NCBI GenBank assembly: GCA_003280895.1
Contig: QCDM01000014.1
Location: 1-32,493, forward strand
Direction: 5' to 3'
Source: Prochlorococcus sp. AG-355-I20
GTDB lineage: Bacteria; Cyanobacteriota; Cyanobacteriia; PCC-6307; Cyanobiaceae
DNA length: 32,493 nt
In this document: positions 15,688-24,092 of the stretch, piece by piece
How the letters are laid out: every line of letters starts with the position of its first letter
Numbering within the stretch: the first letter of the stretch is position 1
Program-made: the position numbers and the translations under genes
Notes under the pieces: generated by a model
Database searches by the model: none
What the model saw: only the letters and a program-made list of their open reading frames with translations
What the model was told of the DNA's origin: nothing

Positions 15688-16917
15688 GTGTCTCATTCTC
15701 TATTATTTATTTGCAATGGTCATGGAGAGGATGTAATCGCATCGGAGATAATAAAAAGATTACTAAAAAAAATAAAAAATAAAAATATTGAAGTTTTGCC
15801 GTTAGTAGGAAATGGAGATGTATTTAATTCCATAAAATCAAAAAAATTTCGTAAAATAGGAAATTTAAAAGAGCTGCCTAGTGGAGGTTTTAGCAATCAA
15901 AGTCTGAAGGGATTTGTGCTTGATTTGTTTGCAGGATTTTTAATAGATAATTTAAGAAATTTTCTACTTGTAAAACAGAAGTCAAAACATAACTGCAAAA
16001 TTATTGCAGTAGGTGATTTCTTGCCATTACTCTACGCTTGGAGTTCAGAATGCGACTTTAGTTTCATTGGAACTCCCAAAAGTGATCATACCTGGAGTAG
16101 TGGGCCTGGTTGGGATTTAAGCGATTTTTATCATAAGTTGAAAGGTTCTGAATGGGATCCATGGGAAATGTTTTTAATGAAATCTCCAAGATGTAAAAAT
16201 TTAATTATGAGAGATAAAATTACAGCTAATAATTTGTATAAAAAAAATATTGATGCAAAATACTTGGGTAATCCAATGATGGATTTTGTTAATGTAACAA
16301 ACGATAAGATATCAAATATTATTTCTTTTAAAAGGATTATTTTATTAGTTGGAAGTAGATACCCTGAAGCTCTTAAAAATCTTGATAATTTTCTAAATTG
16401 TTTGCAAGATTTTGATTTATCAAAGGATTTGTTAATACTTTTACCTTTGAGCATTAATGCGAATGTGATTCAAATTCAAAATTATTTAAATAAATATGGT
16501 TTTATAAAACAGAGTAAAGTTCAATTTCTAATTGATGAAGATTCTGTATGGAAAAAGAAAGATCAATATGTAGTGATTGGAAAAAGTAAATTCAATTCAT
16601 GGGCCAATATGGCAGAAGTTGGCTTATCTAATGCAGGAACTGCTACTGAGCAAATTGCTGGCCTTGGAATTCCATCTCTTTCTCTACCGGGATCTGGACC
16701 ACAATTTACAAAATCATTTGCAAAAAGGCAATCCAGATTACTGGGAGGTAGTGTTTTAGTTTGCAAGAATAAAAAAATTCTTTTAAAACGTTTAAGTTTA
16801 CTTTTGAAAGCAAAAGTTGATAGGTTAGAACAAGCAAAAATTGGAAAAAAAAGAATGGGGGAATCCGGAGCAAGTAAGAAAATCGTGGATGCCATAAACC
16901 TTAATTTGTTATCTTAG
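15688..16917 (+). CDS. LpxB-related glycosyltransferase-like protein
   Basis: A protein of about 409 residues resembling lipid-A-disaccharide synthase (GT-B fold), in the cyanobacterial and Deinococcus branch (TIGR03492-like) of unknown substrate. SLLFICNGHGEDVIASEII opens the protein. The middle has AVGDFLPLLYAWSSECDFSFIGTPKSDHTW (two adjacent pieces) and AKYLGNPMMDFV. The C-terminal donor domain has EVGLSNAGTATEQIAGLGIP and LSLPGSGPQFTKSFAKRQ, the nucleotide-sugar region. The frame is open back to 15499, but that part is antisense to tRNA-Cys. The first sensible start is GTG at 15688 (VSHSLLF). It probably transfers a sugar to a lipid or a small acceptor at the membrane; this is inferred from the fold. 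Confidence 0.8.
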   Translation: MSHSLLFICNGHGEDVIASEIIKRLLKKIKNKNIEVLPLVGNGDVFNSIKSKKFRKIGNLKELPSGGFSNQSLKGFVLDLFAGFLIDNLRNFLLVKQKSKHNCKIIAVGDFLPLLYAWSSECDFSFIGTPKSDHTWSSGPGWDLSDFYHKLKGSEWDPWEMFLMKSPRCKNLIMRDKITANNLYKKNIDAKYLGNPMMDFVNVTNDKISNIISFKRIILLVGSRYPEALKNLDNFLNCLQDFDLSKDLLILLPLSINANVIQIQNYLNKYGFIKQSKVQFLIDEDSVWKKKDQYVVIGKSKFNSWANMAEVGLSNAGTATEQIAGLGIPSLSLPGSGPQFTKSFAKRQSRLLGGSVLVCKNKKILLKRLSLLLKAKVDRLEQAKIGKKRMGESGASKKIVDAINLNLLS

Positions 16918-16955
16918 TAAATGGGACGACTAGCTTATTAATTATTAATTCTTTT

Positions 16956-17222
16956 ATGTATCCAATAAATGATCGGCAATATCTAAAAATTTGTGCAGAG
17001 ATTGCAAAACTTATGAGTATAAGCTTATCTTCTGCTAAAAAGAAAGTAGAAATTCAAATTGCAAAAGAAGGTTCGAAAAATATTCAAGAAAAAATACAAG
17101 TTGCGCAAAATGTTTTAAAAATTTGTGAAAAAAATGATGGAGATAAATTTAGTTCTTCAAGAATACTTGATAAGCTTATGGAAACTCTTGATGGTGAAGA
17201 TAATTTTTTAACTGAAGATTGA
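16956..17222 (+). CDS. Small conserved hypothetical protein, helical
   Basis: An 88-residue, Lys- and Glu-rich protein that I do not recognise. It reads as mostly helical (CAEIAKLMSISLSSAKKKVE, then IQEKIQVAQNVLKICEK) with an acidic C-terminus (LDGEDNFLTED). It has no membrane segment or signal peptide and only two cysteines. It lies 38 bases after the LpxB-like gene in the same direction and may be co-transcribed. Its stop codon is 3 bases from the stop codon of the RNase D-like gene on the other strand. Confidence 0.65.
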   Translation: MYPINDRQYLKICAEIAKLMSISLSSAKKKVEIQIAKEGSKNIQEKIQVAQNVLKICEKNDGDKFSSSRILDKLMETLDGEDNFLTED

Positions 17223-17225
17223 TTC

Positions 17226-17861
17226 TTAATGTTCAAATATATTTGAGAATTTTAGTATGTCTAAATCAGCATGTACAGCAACTGTTTCGAAACATTTTTG
17301 AGCTAATTCATATCTGTTCTCTCTTTCTAAGATAACTTTTAATTTATGCATAGCTTCAATTAAATATCTAACATCATTTGCTGCATAATCTAATTGATCT
17401 TTTGTTAAATCTTCCTTTCTACCCCAATCACTACTTTGTGAGCTTTTGTCCATTTCTATACCTAACAATTCATTAATTAAATCCTTTAAACCGTGTTTAT
17501 TTGTATAAGTTCTTGCCAACTTACTAGCAATTTTTGTACAAAAAATATTTTTTGTATTAATTTCAAGATTGCATTTTAGAGCTGCTACATCAAATCTCGC
17601 ATAGTGAAATATTTTAGTAATTTTGTCATCTTCAAGAAGTTTTTTTAAATGAGGTGAAGAAGATGTATTAAGTTCGATTTTTATACACGATGTTCTTTTA
17701 AATTCATTGCATATTTGTACTAAACAGAGTCTATCTCTTCCATGAATTAAACCCATTGCTTCAGTGTCAATAGCTAGATAGGATGATTTTTTATAAAGAT
17801 TGTATAAATCTACTGTTAAATCGCTATAAAGAAGATCAATATTTTTATTTTCAATAGTCAT
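17226..17861 (-). CDS. RNase D-like 3'-5' exonuclease, catalytic domain only
   Basis: A 211-residue DEDDy exonuclease that probably trims RNA 3' ends such as those of tRNA precursors. YLAIDTEAMGL gives the first acidic pair Asp32 and Glu34. FHYARFDVAALK gives Asp91. YAANDVRYLIEAM gives Tyr159 and Asp163. The four acidic residues and the Tyr are thus all present. E. coli RNase D is about 375 residues with two HRDC domains; here there is no room for them, as is usual in cyanobacteria. The ATG at 17861 is well placed. It is divergent from the CCB1-like gene (162 bases between them) and converges on the 88-residue gene. A 3'-5' DNA exonuclease role is an alternative. Confidence 0.85.
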   Translation of the reverse strand: MTIENKNIDLLYSDLTVDLYNLYKKSSYLAIDTEAMGLIHGRDRLCLVQICNEFKRTSCIKIELNTSSSPHLKKLLEDDKITKIFHYARFDVAALKCNLEINTKNIFCTKIASKLARTYTNKHGLKDLINELLGIEMDKSSQSSDWGRKEDLTKDQLDYAANDVRYLIEAMHKLKVILERENRYELAQKCFETVAVHADLDILKFSNIFEH

Positions 17862-17945
17862 TTTGATAAGTATTTAAGGGAATTTAAGGTTTAGAATATT
17901 ATTTAAGATTTTTTTTAATTAAGAATTTTTATCTAATAGAAATAT

Positions 17946-17974
17946 TTTACAGAATAATTCTAAAAAATTATAAT
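17946..17974 (+). promoter_or_regulatory. Sigma-70-type promoter of the CCB1-like gene
   Basis: TTTACA (17946-17951) and TATAAT (17969-17974) are separated by exactly 17 bases. The -10 box is perfect and the -35 box differs from TTGACA at one base. Transcription would start near 17981, giving a 5' leader of about 43 bases before the ATG at 18024. This is one of the two cleanest promoters in the window. Confidence 0.6.
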
Positions 17975-18023
17975 ATGATGTAACTTTAATTTTCATTCTC
18001 GAGTTACTAGAAAAAATTATTTA

Positions 18024-18581
18024 ATGTCATATTCCTTAAATTCAACATTATTGCTGACAATTCTCTTGGCCATAGGATTATTTTTCTTTCTTAGGGCTTC
18101 CAGTAAAGATAGAACAACCATCGTTGAGATTTCATCTTCTCAGCAGCCAATTAAGGTTTTAAATGGTTTATGTGAATGGCTTAATTTGAGGGGATGGAAG
18201 CAAACAGGAGGAGATTTTGAACAAAGAATTTTAATATTCAAGGGTCAAGTTATTTCTAGTAAATTTTTAGCAATTTTTTTAGGATTTCTTGGCGGTTTTG
18301 GTTCTTGTGCTTTGGGATTAGTAATTATTCAAATATATCCTAAATTGGGTTGGTGGCCTATACTTTTGGGATTAATTGGTGGACCTTTGTCTGGAATTGT
18401 TTATTTTAAAAAATCAGCAAGAGAGGAGAAATTTGAATTAAGGTTGATCAACGAAAATGAAAATGATTCAACTTTTATGAGACTTAGAGCCCATAGGGAT
18501 GAATTAATCTCTTTAGAAAATGAACTCGGAGAAAAACTTCAATTGAAAAGTGACGGTTCTTTATTTAAAACCCCTATTTAA
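18024..18581 (+). CDS. CCB1-like cytochrome b6f cofactor assembly protein
   Basis: A 185-residue membrane protein. A first hydrophobic segment covers about 6-24 (LLLTILLAIGLFFFLRAS). A soluble stretch includes LCEWLNLRGWKQTGGDFEQR. A pair of closely spaced membrane segments covers about 80-130 (FLAIFLGFLGGFGSCALGLV, then GWWPILLGLIGGPLSGIVYF). The tail is charged. This matches what I know of the CCB1 family (formerly DUF3529), which helps attach heme c-i to cytochrome b6. The assignment is from memory of the layout and the GGW/GG motifs, so moderate. It lies 26 bases from the hemF stop codon on the opposite strand. Confidence 0.6.
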   Translation: MSYSLNSTLLLTILLAIGLFFFLRASSKDRTTIVEISSSQQPIKVLNGLCEWLNLRGWKQTGGDFEQRILIFKGQVISSKFLAIFLGFLGGFGSCALGLVIIQIYPKLGWWPILLGLIGGPLSGIVYFKKSAREEKFELRLINENENDSTFMRLRAHRDELISLENELGEKLQLKSDGSLFKTPI

Positions 18582-18607
18582 AATATTCTAAAATTTATTC
18601 GATAATT

Positions 18608-19636
18608 TTAATCAAAAATATTGTTTTCTTTACAGAATTTCTCTAAATCTTTATCATTTAGCCAATCTTGGGGTTTTGTAAAAATTGTTGTGAGAAATTC
18701 CTCTCTAGAATTCTTTCTAGCTTTATATCCATATTCCCATCTAGCTATAGGGGGTAAGGACATTAATATAGATTCTGTTCTGCCATTTGTTTGCAGTCCA
18801 AAAATCGTCCCTCTATCCCAAACTAAATTGAATTCGACATATCTACCTCTTCGATATAATTGGAATTCTCTTTCCTTCGATGAGTATTTTTGAGAAGCTC
18901 TTTTTTCAATAATGGGCAAATATGAAGGTAGGAATGCCTGCCCACAGTTTTCCGCCAAAGAAAATAAATTATCCCAATTTAAATTAGATCTGCCTATTTT
19001 TTGTGAAGCTTTTGATGCCTCTCCATTTTGATTATTTCCTCTATAAATATTTCCTGAACCATCTTGATAATCATAAAAAATACCTCCTATGCCTCTAGAT
19101 TCATTTCTATGCTTCAAGAAGAAATATTCATCACACCATGGTTTGAAAACTTTATGCAAATCTTTATCAACTTTCTCACAAGCTTTCTTATGCTCATTAT
19201 GAAAATTCCTTGTATCAGAAAGATAAGGATAAAAAGGAGTTAAGTCTGCACCTCCCCCAAACCACCAAACAGGACCAGCTTCGAAATATCGATAATTCAG
19301 ATGAACTGTAGGAATAAAGGGATTCTTAGGATGCAACACCATAGAAGTTCCCGTAGCAAACCATTCATGACCTTTTGCTTCGGGTCTTTGAGAGATTATA
19401 GATTGAGGTAATTCTTTTCCCTGTACTTCCGAAAAATTTACTCCTGCTTGCTCAAAAATAGAACCATTTTTCAATACTCTTGATCTTCCACCGCCACCTT
19501 CTTCTCTTAGCCAGGATTCTTCTGTAAATTTTCCTTTGCCATCTACATTTTCAAGCCTGGAACAAATTTTGTCTTGTAGAGTTAATAAGAGATTTTTAGT
19601 TTTTTCTCTTGAGTTTTTAGGAGGTTCTTTCAACAT
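18608..19636 (-). CDS. hemF: Oxygen-dependent coproporphyrinogen III oxidase
   Basis: Decarboxylates coproporphyrinogen III to protoporphyrinogen IX using O2, on the path to heme and chlorophyll. The 342-residue protein has [65 protein letters not shown] and [20 protein letters not shown]. All are diagnostic of aerobic HemF and in the right order and length. A -10-like TATAAT read on the minus strand (19678-19673) would start transcription about 30 bases before the ATG at 19636. It is divergent from mrp. Confidence 0.97.
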   Translation of the reverse strand: MLKEPPKNSREKTKNLLLTLQDKICSRLENVDGKGKFTEESWLREEGGGGRSRVLKNGSIFEQAGVNFSEVQGKELPQSIISQRPEAKGHEWFATGTSMVLHPKNPFIPTVHLNYRYFEAGPVWWFGGGADLTPFYPYLSDTRNFHNEHKKACEKVDKDLHKVFKPWCDEYFFLKHRNESRGIGGIFYDYQDGSGNIYRGNNQNGEASKASQKIGRSNLNWDNLFSLAENCGQAFLPSYLPIIEKRASQKYSSKEREFQLYRRGRYVEFNLVWDRGTIFGLQTNGRTESILMSLPPIARWEYGYKARKNSREEFLTTIFTKPQDWLNDKDLEKFCKENNIFD

Positions 19637-19792
19637 GTATTCAGTAAATCTTGAAGAAAAAGTTTTTTGTTAATTATAAGTTTCCCTTTATAATTTCTCT
19701 TAGTGGGTCCTTATTGCCTATTATTTGATAGTTCGACATAGTTCTTAATCTTTTAAACAGTCGACTACCTTGTCAAAATATTTAAAAATTTA

Positions 19793-20863
19793 ATGACCAC
19801 AATAGAAGATGCGAATTTTGCATTACAAAATGTTCTAGATGCTGGATCACAGAAAAACGTAATTGAATTAGCTTGGATTAAAAACGTAAGAGTAACTATA
19901 CCGAGAGTAATCGTAACATTATCATTGCCATCATTTGCAAATTCTCAGAGAGATAGAATTGTACAAGAGGTTAGAAAAGTACTACTGGATTTTGAAGATA
20001 TTGAAGATGTTCAAATAGAGATAGATAATAATCCTTCCAAAACAGAATCTCAAAATCAAAGTAATGCGCCTCAGTTACAGAAGATTGATGGGATTCGTCA
20101 TATCATAGCTGTGAGCAGTGGTAAAGGTGGAGTTGGAAAAAGTACCATTGCAGTTAATCTCGCTTGCTCTCTTGCTAAATTAGGCTCTAAAACTGGGTTG
20201 CTGGATGCGGATATATATGGACCTAATACTCCTTCAATGATGGGAGTTGCCGAACAGAATCCAAAGGTTACGGAAGGTAGTGGCAGTGATCAAAGGTTAA
20301 TACCAATAAATAAATATGGAATTTCATTGGTATCAATGGGTTTTCTCATAGAAGAGGGTCAGCCAGTTATATGGAGAGGACCAATGCTTAATAGTATTAT
20401 CCGACAATTTTTGTACCAAGTTGAATGGAATGATCTTGATTTTTTGGTTATTGACTTGCCTCCTGGAACAGGAGACGCCCAAATTTCACTTTCTCAATCT
20501 GTGCCTATTTCTGGAGCTATAGTTGTCACTACTCCTCAACAAGTATCTTTACAAGATGCAAGGAGGGGATTAGCAATGTTTAAACAACTCAGAGTACCTT
20601 TATTAGGAATTGTAGAAAATATGTCAGTATTTATTCCGCCAGATATGCCAGATAAAAAATATGAAATTTTTGGTAAAGGTGGCGGACAAACATTAGCTAA
20701 AGAAAATGATTTACCATTATTAGCCCAAATACCTATTGAAATTCCTCTCGTTGATGATAGTAATAAAGGTGTACCAATCTCAATAAGCCAACCCAATAAA
20801 GAAAGTTCTCTTGTATTTGGTAATTTAGCTCAATTAATTAAGAATCAATTTATTAATAATTAG
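19793..20863 (+). CDS. mrp: Mrp/ApbC-type P-loop ATPase
   Basis: A 356-residue member of the Mrp/NBP35/HCF101 family, whose members act as iron-sulfur cluster carriers. Residues 1-78 form a MIP18 (DUF59)-like domain. A Gln/Asn-rich linker follows. The ATPase domain has the deviant Walker A SSGKGGVGKST (108-118), GLLDADIYGPNTPSMMG and VIDLPPGTGDAQISL. The C-X-X-C usually found after VENMS is absent: the segment reads VENMSVFIPPDMPDKKYEIFG. The only cysteine in the whole protein is in NLACSLAKL. Cluster binding, if any, must differ from E. coli Mrp. rodA follows with a 3-base gap. Confidence 0.9.
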   Translation: MTTIEDANFALQNVLDAGSQKNVIELAWIKNVRVTIPRVIVTLSLPSFANSQRDRIVQEVRKVLLDFEDIEDVQIEIDNNPSKTESQNQSNAPQLQKIDGIRHIIAVSSGKGGVGKSTIAVNLACSLAKLGSKTGLLDADIYGPNTPSMMGVAEQNPKVTEGSGSDQRLIPINKYGISLVSMGFLIEEGQPVIWRGPMLNSIIRQFLYQVEWNDLDFLVIDLPPGTGDAQISLSQSVPISGAIVVTTPQQVSLQDARRGLAMFKQLRVPLLGIVENMSVFIPPDMPDKKYEIFGKGGGQTLAKENDLPLLAQIPIEIPLVDDSNKGVPISISQPNKESSLVFGNLAQLIKNQFINN

Positions 20864-20866
20864 TTG

Positions 20867-22135
20867 ATGTTTAGGAGAATTTCTTTATTAAATAACAGAG
20901 GATTTTTACCAAAAAAAGACTACTTTAATAGAGGTTTTTTATTTTCTCCGCTACTTATAATCCCCCTGTTTTTAGTTATTATTTCGGGTTTATTAATAAA
21001 AAGTATTCAGGGTGATTTTTTAGTATCGAACTATTTAGGTCATACTCTAACTGGTTTTTTAGGTTATTTTTTAGCTTTTTTTATTTCTTATATACCTTTA
21101 GAGAGCATTAAAAAGTATTTAGTACCATTTTATATTTGTACTTTAATATCTTTATTACTAATTTATTTTTTTGGGATTTCAGTTTCTGGAGCTCAAAGAT
21201 GGCTAAACTTTGGCATCTTTTCTTTTCAGCCTTCAGAAGTAGCGAAACTTAGTACTGTATTAACTCTTGCTTTAGTACTCGACAAAAGAACAATTCTAAC
21301 AATAAAAGGTTTAATCTTGCCTTTATTAGTAGTAGTTATTCCTTGGTTATTAATTTTCTTTCAACCGGACTTAGGTACATCTTTAGTTTTACTTGTTTTG
21401 ACAGGTGTAATGCTCTATTGGTCGCAAATGCCCATAGAGTGGATTTTAATATTAGTGTTTTGTATTATCACTGCTGCATTATATCTAACCTTACCAACTC
21501 TTCTTATTTTCTGGATTCCAGTTATAGGATATCTTGCTTATAGATCTTCGAAAAAGAAAATTATTTTTTCTGCTCTCGCTATTTCGTTACATTTATTAGT
21601 GGCAAAATTGACACCAATTTTTTGGCAATATGGCTTAAAAGAATATCAAAAAGATAGATTAGTTTTATTTTTAGATCCAAATAGAGACCCATTAGGTGGT
21701 GGATATCATTTGATACAGAGTCAAATTGCAATTGGTTCTGGAGGATTATTTGGGACTGGTTTGCTACAAGGCAAGCTGACTAATTTGCAATTTATACCGG
21801 AACAACATACTGATTTTATCTTTAGTGCTCTAGGCGAAGAATTGGGTTTTGTCGGGTGCATGATAGTTTTATTTTTGTTCTTTTTTTTGATTAAAAAACT
21901 TATTAATACTGCAACAATTGCTAGGACTAATTTTGAATCTCTAATTGTTATTGGTATAGCCTCAACTTTTTTATTTCAAATAATTATTAACTTATTTATG
22001 ACTATTGGATTAGGACCAGTGACTGGGATTCCCCTTCCTTTTATGAGCTATGGTCGAACGGCATTGTTGACCAATTTTATATCTATTGGATTAGTTTTAT
22101 CTATATTGAAACGTTCTAGATCATTAAGAAATTGA
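20867..22135 (+). CDS. rodA: Rod-shape peptidoglycan glycosyltransferase RodA (SEDS family)
   Basis: Integral membrane polymerase of peptidoglycan glycan strands for side-wall growth, about 422 residues with roughly ten membrane segments. Signatures are SGAQRWLNFGIFSFQPSEVAK, FFQPDLGTSLVLL, EQHTDFIFSALGEELGF and GIPLPFMSYGRTALL. The acidic FQPDLGT residue is the conserved SEDS Asp. I use the ATG at 20867; a TTG three bases earlier directly follows the mrp stop codon. The stop TGA shares one base with the ATG of the next gene (22133-22137), indicating coupled translation. FtsW is the alternative, but FQPSE/GIPLPF and the length favour RodA. Confidence 0.9.
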   Translation: MFRRISLLNNRGFLPKKDYFNRGFLFSPLLIIPLFLVIISGLLIKSIQGDFLVSNYLGHTLTGFLGYFLAFFISYIPLESIKKYLVPFYICTLISLLLIYFFGISVSGAQRWLNFGIFSFQPSEVAKLSTVLTLALVLDKRTILTIKGLILPLLVVVIPWLLIFFQPDLGTSLVLLVLTGVMLYWSQMPIEWILILVFCIITAALYLTLPTLLIFWIPVIGYLAYRSSKKKIIFSALAISLHLLVAKLTPIFWQYGLKEYQKDRLVLFLDPNRDPLGGGYHLIQSQIAIGSGGLFGTGLLQGKLTNLQFIPEQHTDFIFSALGEELGFVGCMIVLFLFFFLIKKLINTATIARTNFESLIVIGIASTFLFQIIINLFMTIGLGPVTGIPLPFMSYGRTALLTNFISIGLVLSILKRSRSLRN

Positions 22136-23499
22136 TGAAATCAAAAATAACTATAAAAAAAATTCAAGACCTTTTGATTAAAGGAGTTCAAACTATATAT
22201 GTGGATGATGATTCATCCAGAAGAATGTGGTGGGCTTCTTTAGAAGTGATTCAAAAAGATTTCCTATCTAAGAATTATAGACATGGGGGAATTTGGGTTG
22301 CCTCACCTTTACCTACTTTTAATGATAAAAAATTTTTAAATCAATTTTATGGATGGCTTTGGTCTCCTGAGGGGTTTCCATATTTTCAGAATGAGAGTGC
22401 AGGTTTTTTACCAGTCAATAATTCAGACAAGATAAACAAAGATTTCGACTTAGCTAGTAATTATAAAGTCTTGAATCTTTGTCAAGAAGATGGTTATGAA
22501 CCTTTTTTGATGATAATCACCCCAAATTTTCAATGCATATTATCAATTGTAGGAGAAAAAGATAAGAAAATTCTATTAATGAAGTGTGATGAAGAAAGCT
22601 TGAAACTTTCAATTGAATTAATGCATGCAAAATTAAACCAAGAAAATTATGAAGAAGGAGTAAAATTTCGTAATGCAATAAATAATTTAGGTAACCTTAA
22701 TATTAATAATCAATTTGAAAAATTATTTTGGCCAACATTATCGGCAAAATTAGCAAATATTTCTCCAAATCATAATATACAGAATTCTGTAAAATACGAT
22801 GAAAAAAATGTACAAATATCAGAAGCAAAATTATTACGTGCAATATCTCATGAAGTAAGAACGCCTTTGGCAACAATAAGAACCCTTATAAGTTCTACTT
22901 TAAAAAAATACAAGATGGACGAATCAATGAAAAATCGTTTAATTCAAATAGATAATGAATGTAATGAACAAATTGATAGGTTTGGTTTAATCTTTAATGC
23001 AGCAGAATTAGTGAGTAATGAAGTTCCGTCATTAAATAACTTGGCAAAGATTAATTTAGCCGAAATTTTTAAAAAGCTTGCTCCTTTATGGAATAAACAA
23101 TTAAACCGACGTGGGATTTCTTTGAAGATTGATATTCCTAATCAACTTCCGCAAATTTTGAGTGATTCTGAAAAGTTGGAATTAATGTTAAGTGGACTAA
23201 TTAATAAAAATACTAGAGGATTAAAAGAGGGTAGTACATTAATTTTAGAATTAAGACCAGCTGGTCAAAAACTTAAACTTCAATTGAAAGTACAAAAATT
23301 AGAAAGTAATCAAAAAGAAATTCAAAAAAAAGATAACGGTTCTGATATTGGTCCTGTTTTAAATTGGAACCCTCAAACAGGTAGTTTACAACTTAGTCAA
23401 AATGCTACTCAAAAGTTGTTGGCTAGCTTAGGAGGGCACGTCACAAAAAGGCGTGATACAGGTTTAACAGTATTTTTTCCGATTTCAGATTCAAAATAA
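22135..23499 (+). CDS. Degenerate sensor histidine kinase-like protein
   Basis: A 454-residue soluble protein. The N-terminal 220 residues contain Trp-rich patches (RRMWWASLEV, FYGWLWSPEGFPYFQ) and form a sensor region I do not recognise. AKLLRAISHEVRTPLATIRT holds the phosphoacceptor His239 in an intact dimerisation box, followed by a helical pair. In the ATP-binding half, the N-box position reads LMLSGLINKNTRGL rather than N-L-x-x-N-A. No D-x-G-x-G box is seen, and TGSLQLS stands where G-L-G-L-S is expected. Catalytic activity is therefore doubtful. It overlaps rodA by one base, and no response regulator gene is near. It may act in cell-wall or envelope control, by context only. Confidence 0.75.
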   Translation: MKSKITIKKIQDLLIKGVQTIYVDDDSSRRMWWASLEVIQKDFLSKNYRHGGIWVASPLPTFNDKKFLNQFYGWLWSPEGFPYFQNESAGFLPVNNSDKINKDFDLASNYKVLNLCQEDGYEPFLMIITPNFQCILSIVGEKDKKILLMKCDEESLKLSIELMHAKLNQENYEEGVKFRNAINNLGNLNINNQFEKLFWPTLSAKLANISPNHNIQNSVKYDEKNVQISEAKLLRAISHEVRTPLATIRTLISSTLKKYKMDESMKNRLIQIDNECNEQIDRFGLIFNAAELVSNEVPSLNNLAKINLAEIFKKLAPLWNKQLNRRGISLKIDIPNQLPQILSDSEKLELMLSGLINKNTRGLKEGSTLILELRPAGQKLKLQLKVQKLESNQKEIQKKDNGSDIGPVLNWNPQTGSLQLSQNATQKLLASLGGHVTKRRDTGLTVFFPISDSK

Positions 23500-23553
23500 A
23501 ATGAGAAACAAGTTTTCCATATATTAAATAATGTAGAAAATTTCTTGTAAATT

Positions 23554-23594
23554 TATAATTTTGCAAAATATGAATGCTAGTTTCTTATAAGAAA
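23554..23594 (+). promoter_or_regulatory. psaD promoter -10 and palindrome in the 5' leader
   Basis: TATAAT at 23554-23559 is a perfect -10 box, with no good -35 box at normal spacing. It predicts a start near 23566 and a leader of about 45 bases. Within that leader, 23581-23594 (TTTCTTATAAGAAA) is a perfect 14-base palindrome ending 16 bases before the ATG. It could be an operator or an RNA hairpin near the ribosome site. A second -10 within the palindrome (TTATAAG) is another reading. Confidence 0.45.
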
Positions 23595-23610
23595 TAACTC
23601 AAAATCTAGG

Positions 23611-24033
23611 ATGACTGAAACTTTAGTTGGTCAATTTCCAAAGCATATAGGAAGTACCGGGGGTTTATTAAACTCAGCAGAAACCGAAGAAAAATATGCA
23701 ATTATATGGAAAAGTTCCAAGGAACAAGCATTTGAATTGCCCACCGGTGGAGCGGCTATTATGCATGAAGGTGATAATCTAATGTATTTTGCAAGAAAAG
23801 AACAATGCCTTGCATTAGGGACACAACTAAGAGCCTTCAAACCAAGAATTGAAGAATTTAAAATTTACCGAATCTTCCCAGGTGGCGATATTGAATTTTT
23901 ACACCCAAAAGATGGTGTTTTCTCTGAAAAAGTTAATGAAGGTAGAGAGAAAGTAGGTCATAATCCAAGAAGAATAGGTGAGAATCCTAATCCAGCTGGT
24001 TTGAAATTTACAACTAAGAATACTTTTGATTAA
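23611..24033 (+). CDS. psaD: Photosystem I reaction centre subunit II
   Basis: Stromal-side (cytoplasmic) PsaD, which docks ferredoxin on photosystem I and stabilises PsaC. The 140-residue protein has [20 protein letters not shown], the core [33 protein letters not shown] and [20 protein letters not shown]. The basic ferredoxin-docking tail is [20 protein letters not shown]. Length and sequence are standard. It is flanked by the histidine kinase-like gene and trpE, each with its own likely promoter, so it is probably a single-gene transcript. Confidence 0.98.
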   Translation: MTETLVGQFPKHIGSTGGLLNSAETEEKYAIIWKSSKEQAFELPTGGAAIMHEGDNLMYFARKEQCLALGTQLRAFKPRIEEFKIYRIFPGGDIEFLHPKDGVFSEKVNEGREKVGHNPRRIGENPNPAGLKFTTKNTFD

Positions 24034-24044
24034 CTTCCTTAAAG

Positions 24045-24073
24045 TTGATATAAAAGAGGAAAATAATTATAAT
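24045..24073 (+). promoter_or_regulatory. Sigma-70-type promoter of trpE
   Basis: TTGATA (24045-24050) and TATAAT (24068-24073) are separated by exactly 17 bases. Transcription should start near 24080, leaving a leader of only about 13 bases before the ATG at 24093. There is no room for a Trp attenuator or leader peptide. A TTGACA at 24079-24084 is too close to the start codon to serve this gene. Confidence 0.6.
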
Positions 24074-24092
24074 TTGGGTTGACATTATTAAT

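Noticed and set aside
24079..24084. Perfect TTGACA near trpE
   Set aside because: Only 8 bases from the trpE start codon and no -10 box at the right distance outside the coding region, so it is not a promoter for trpE.
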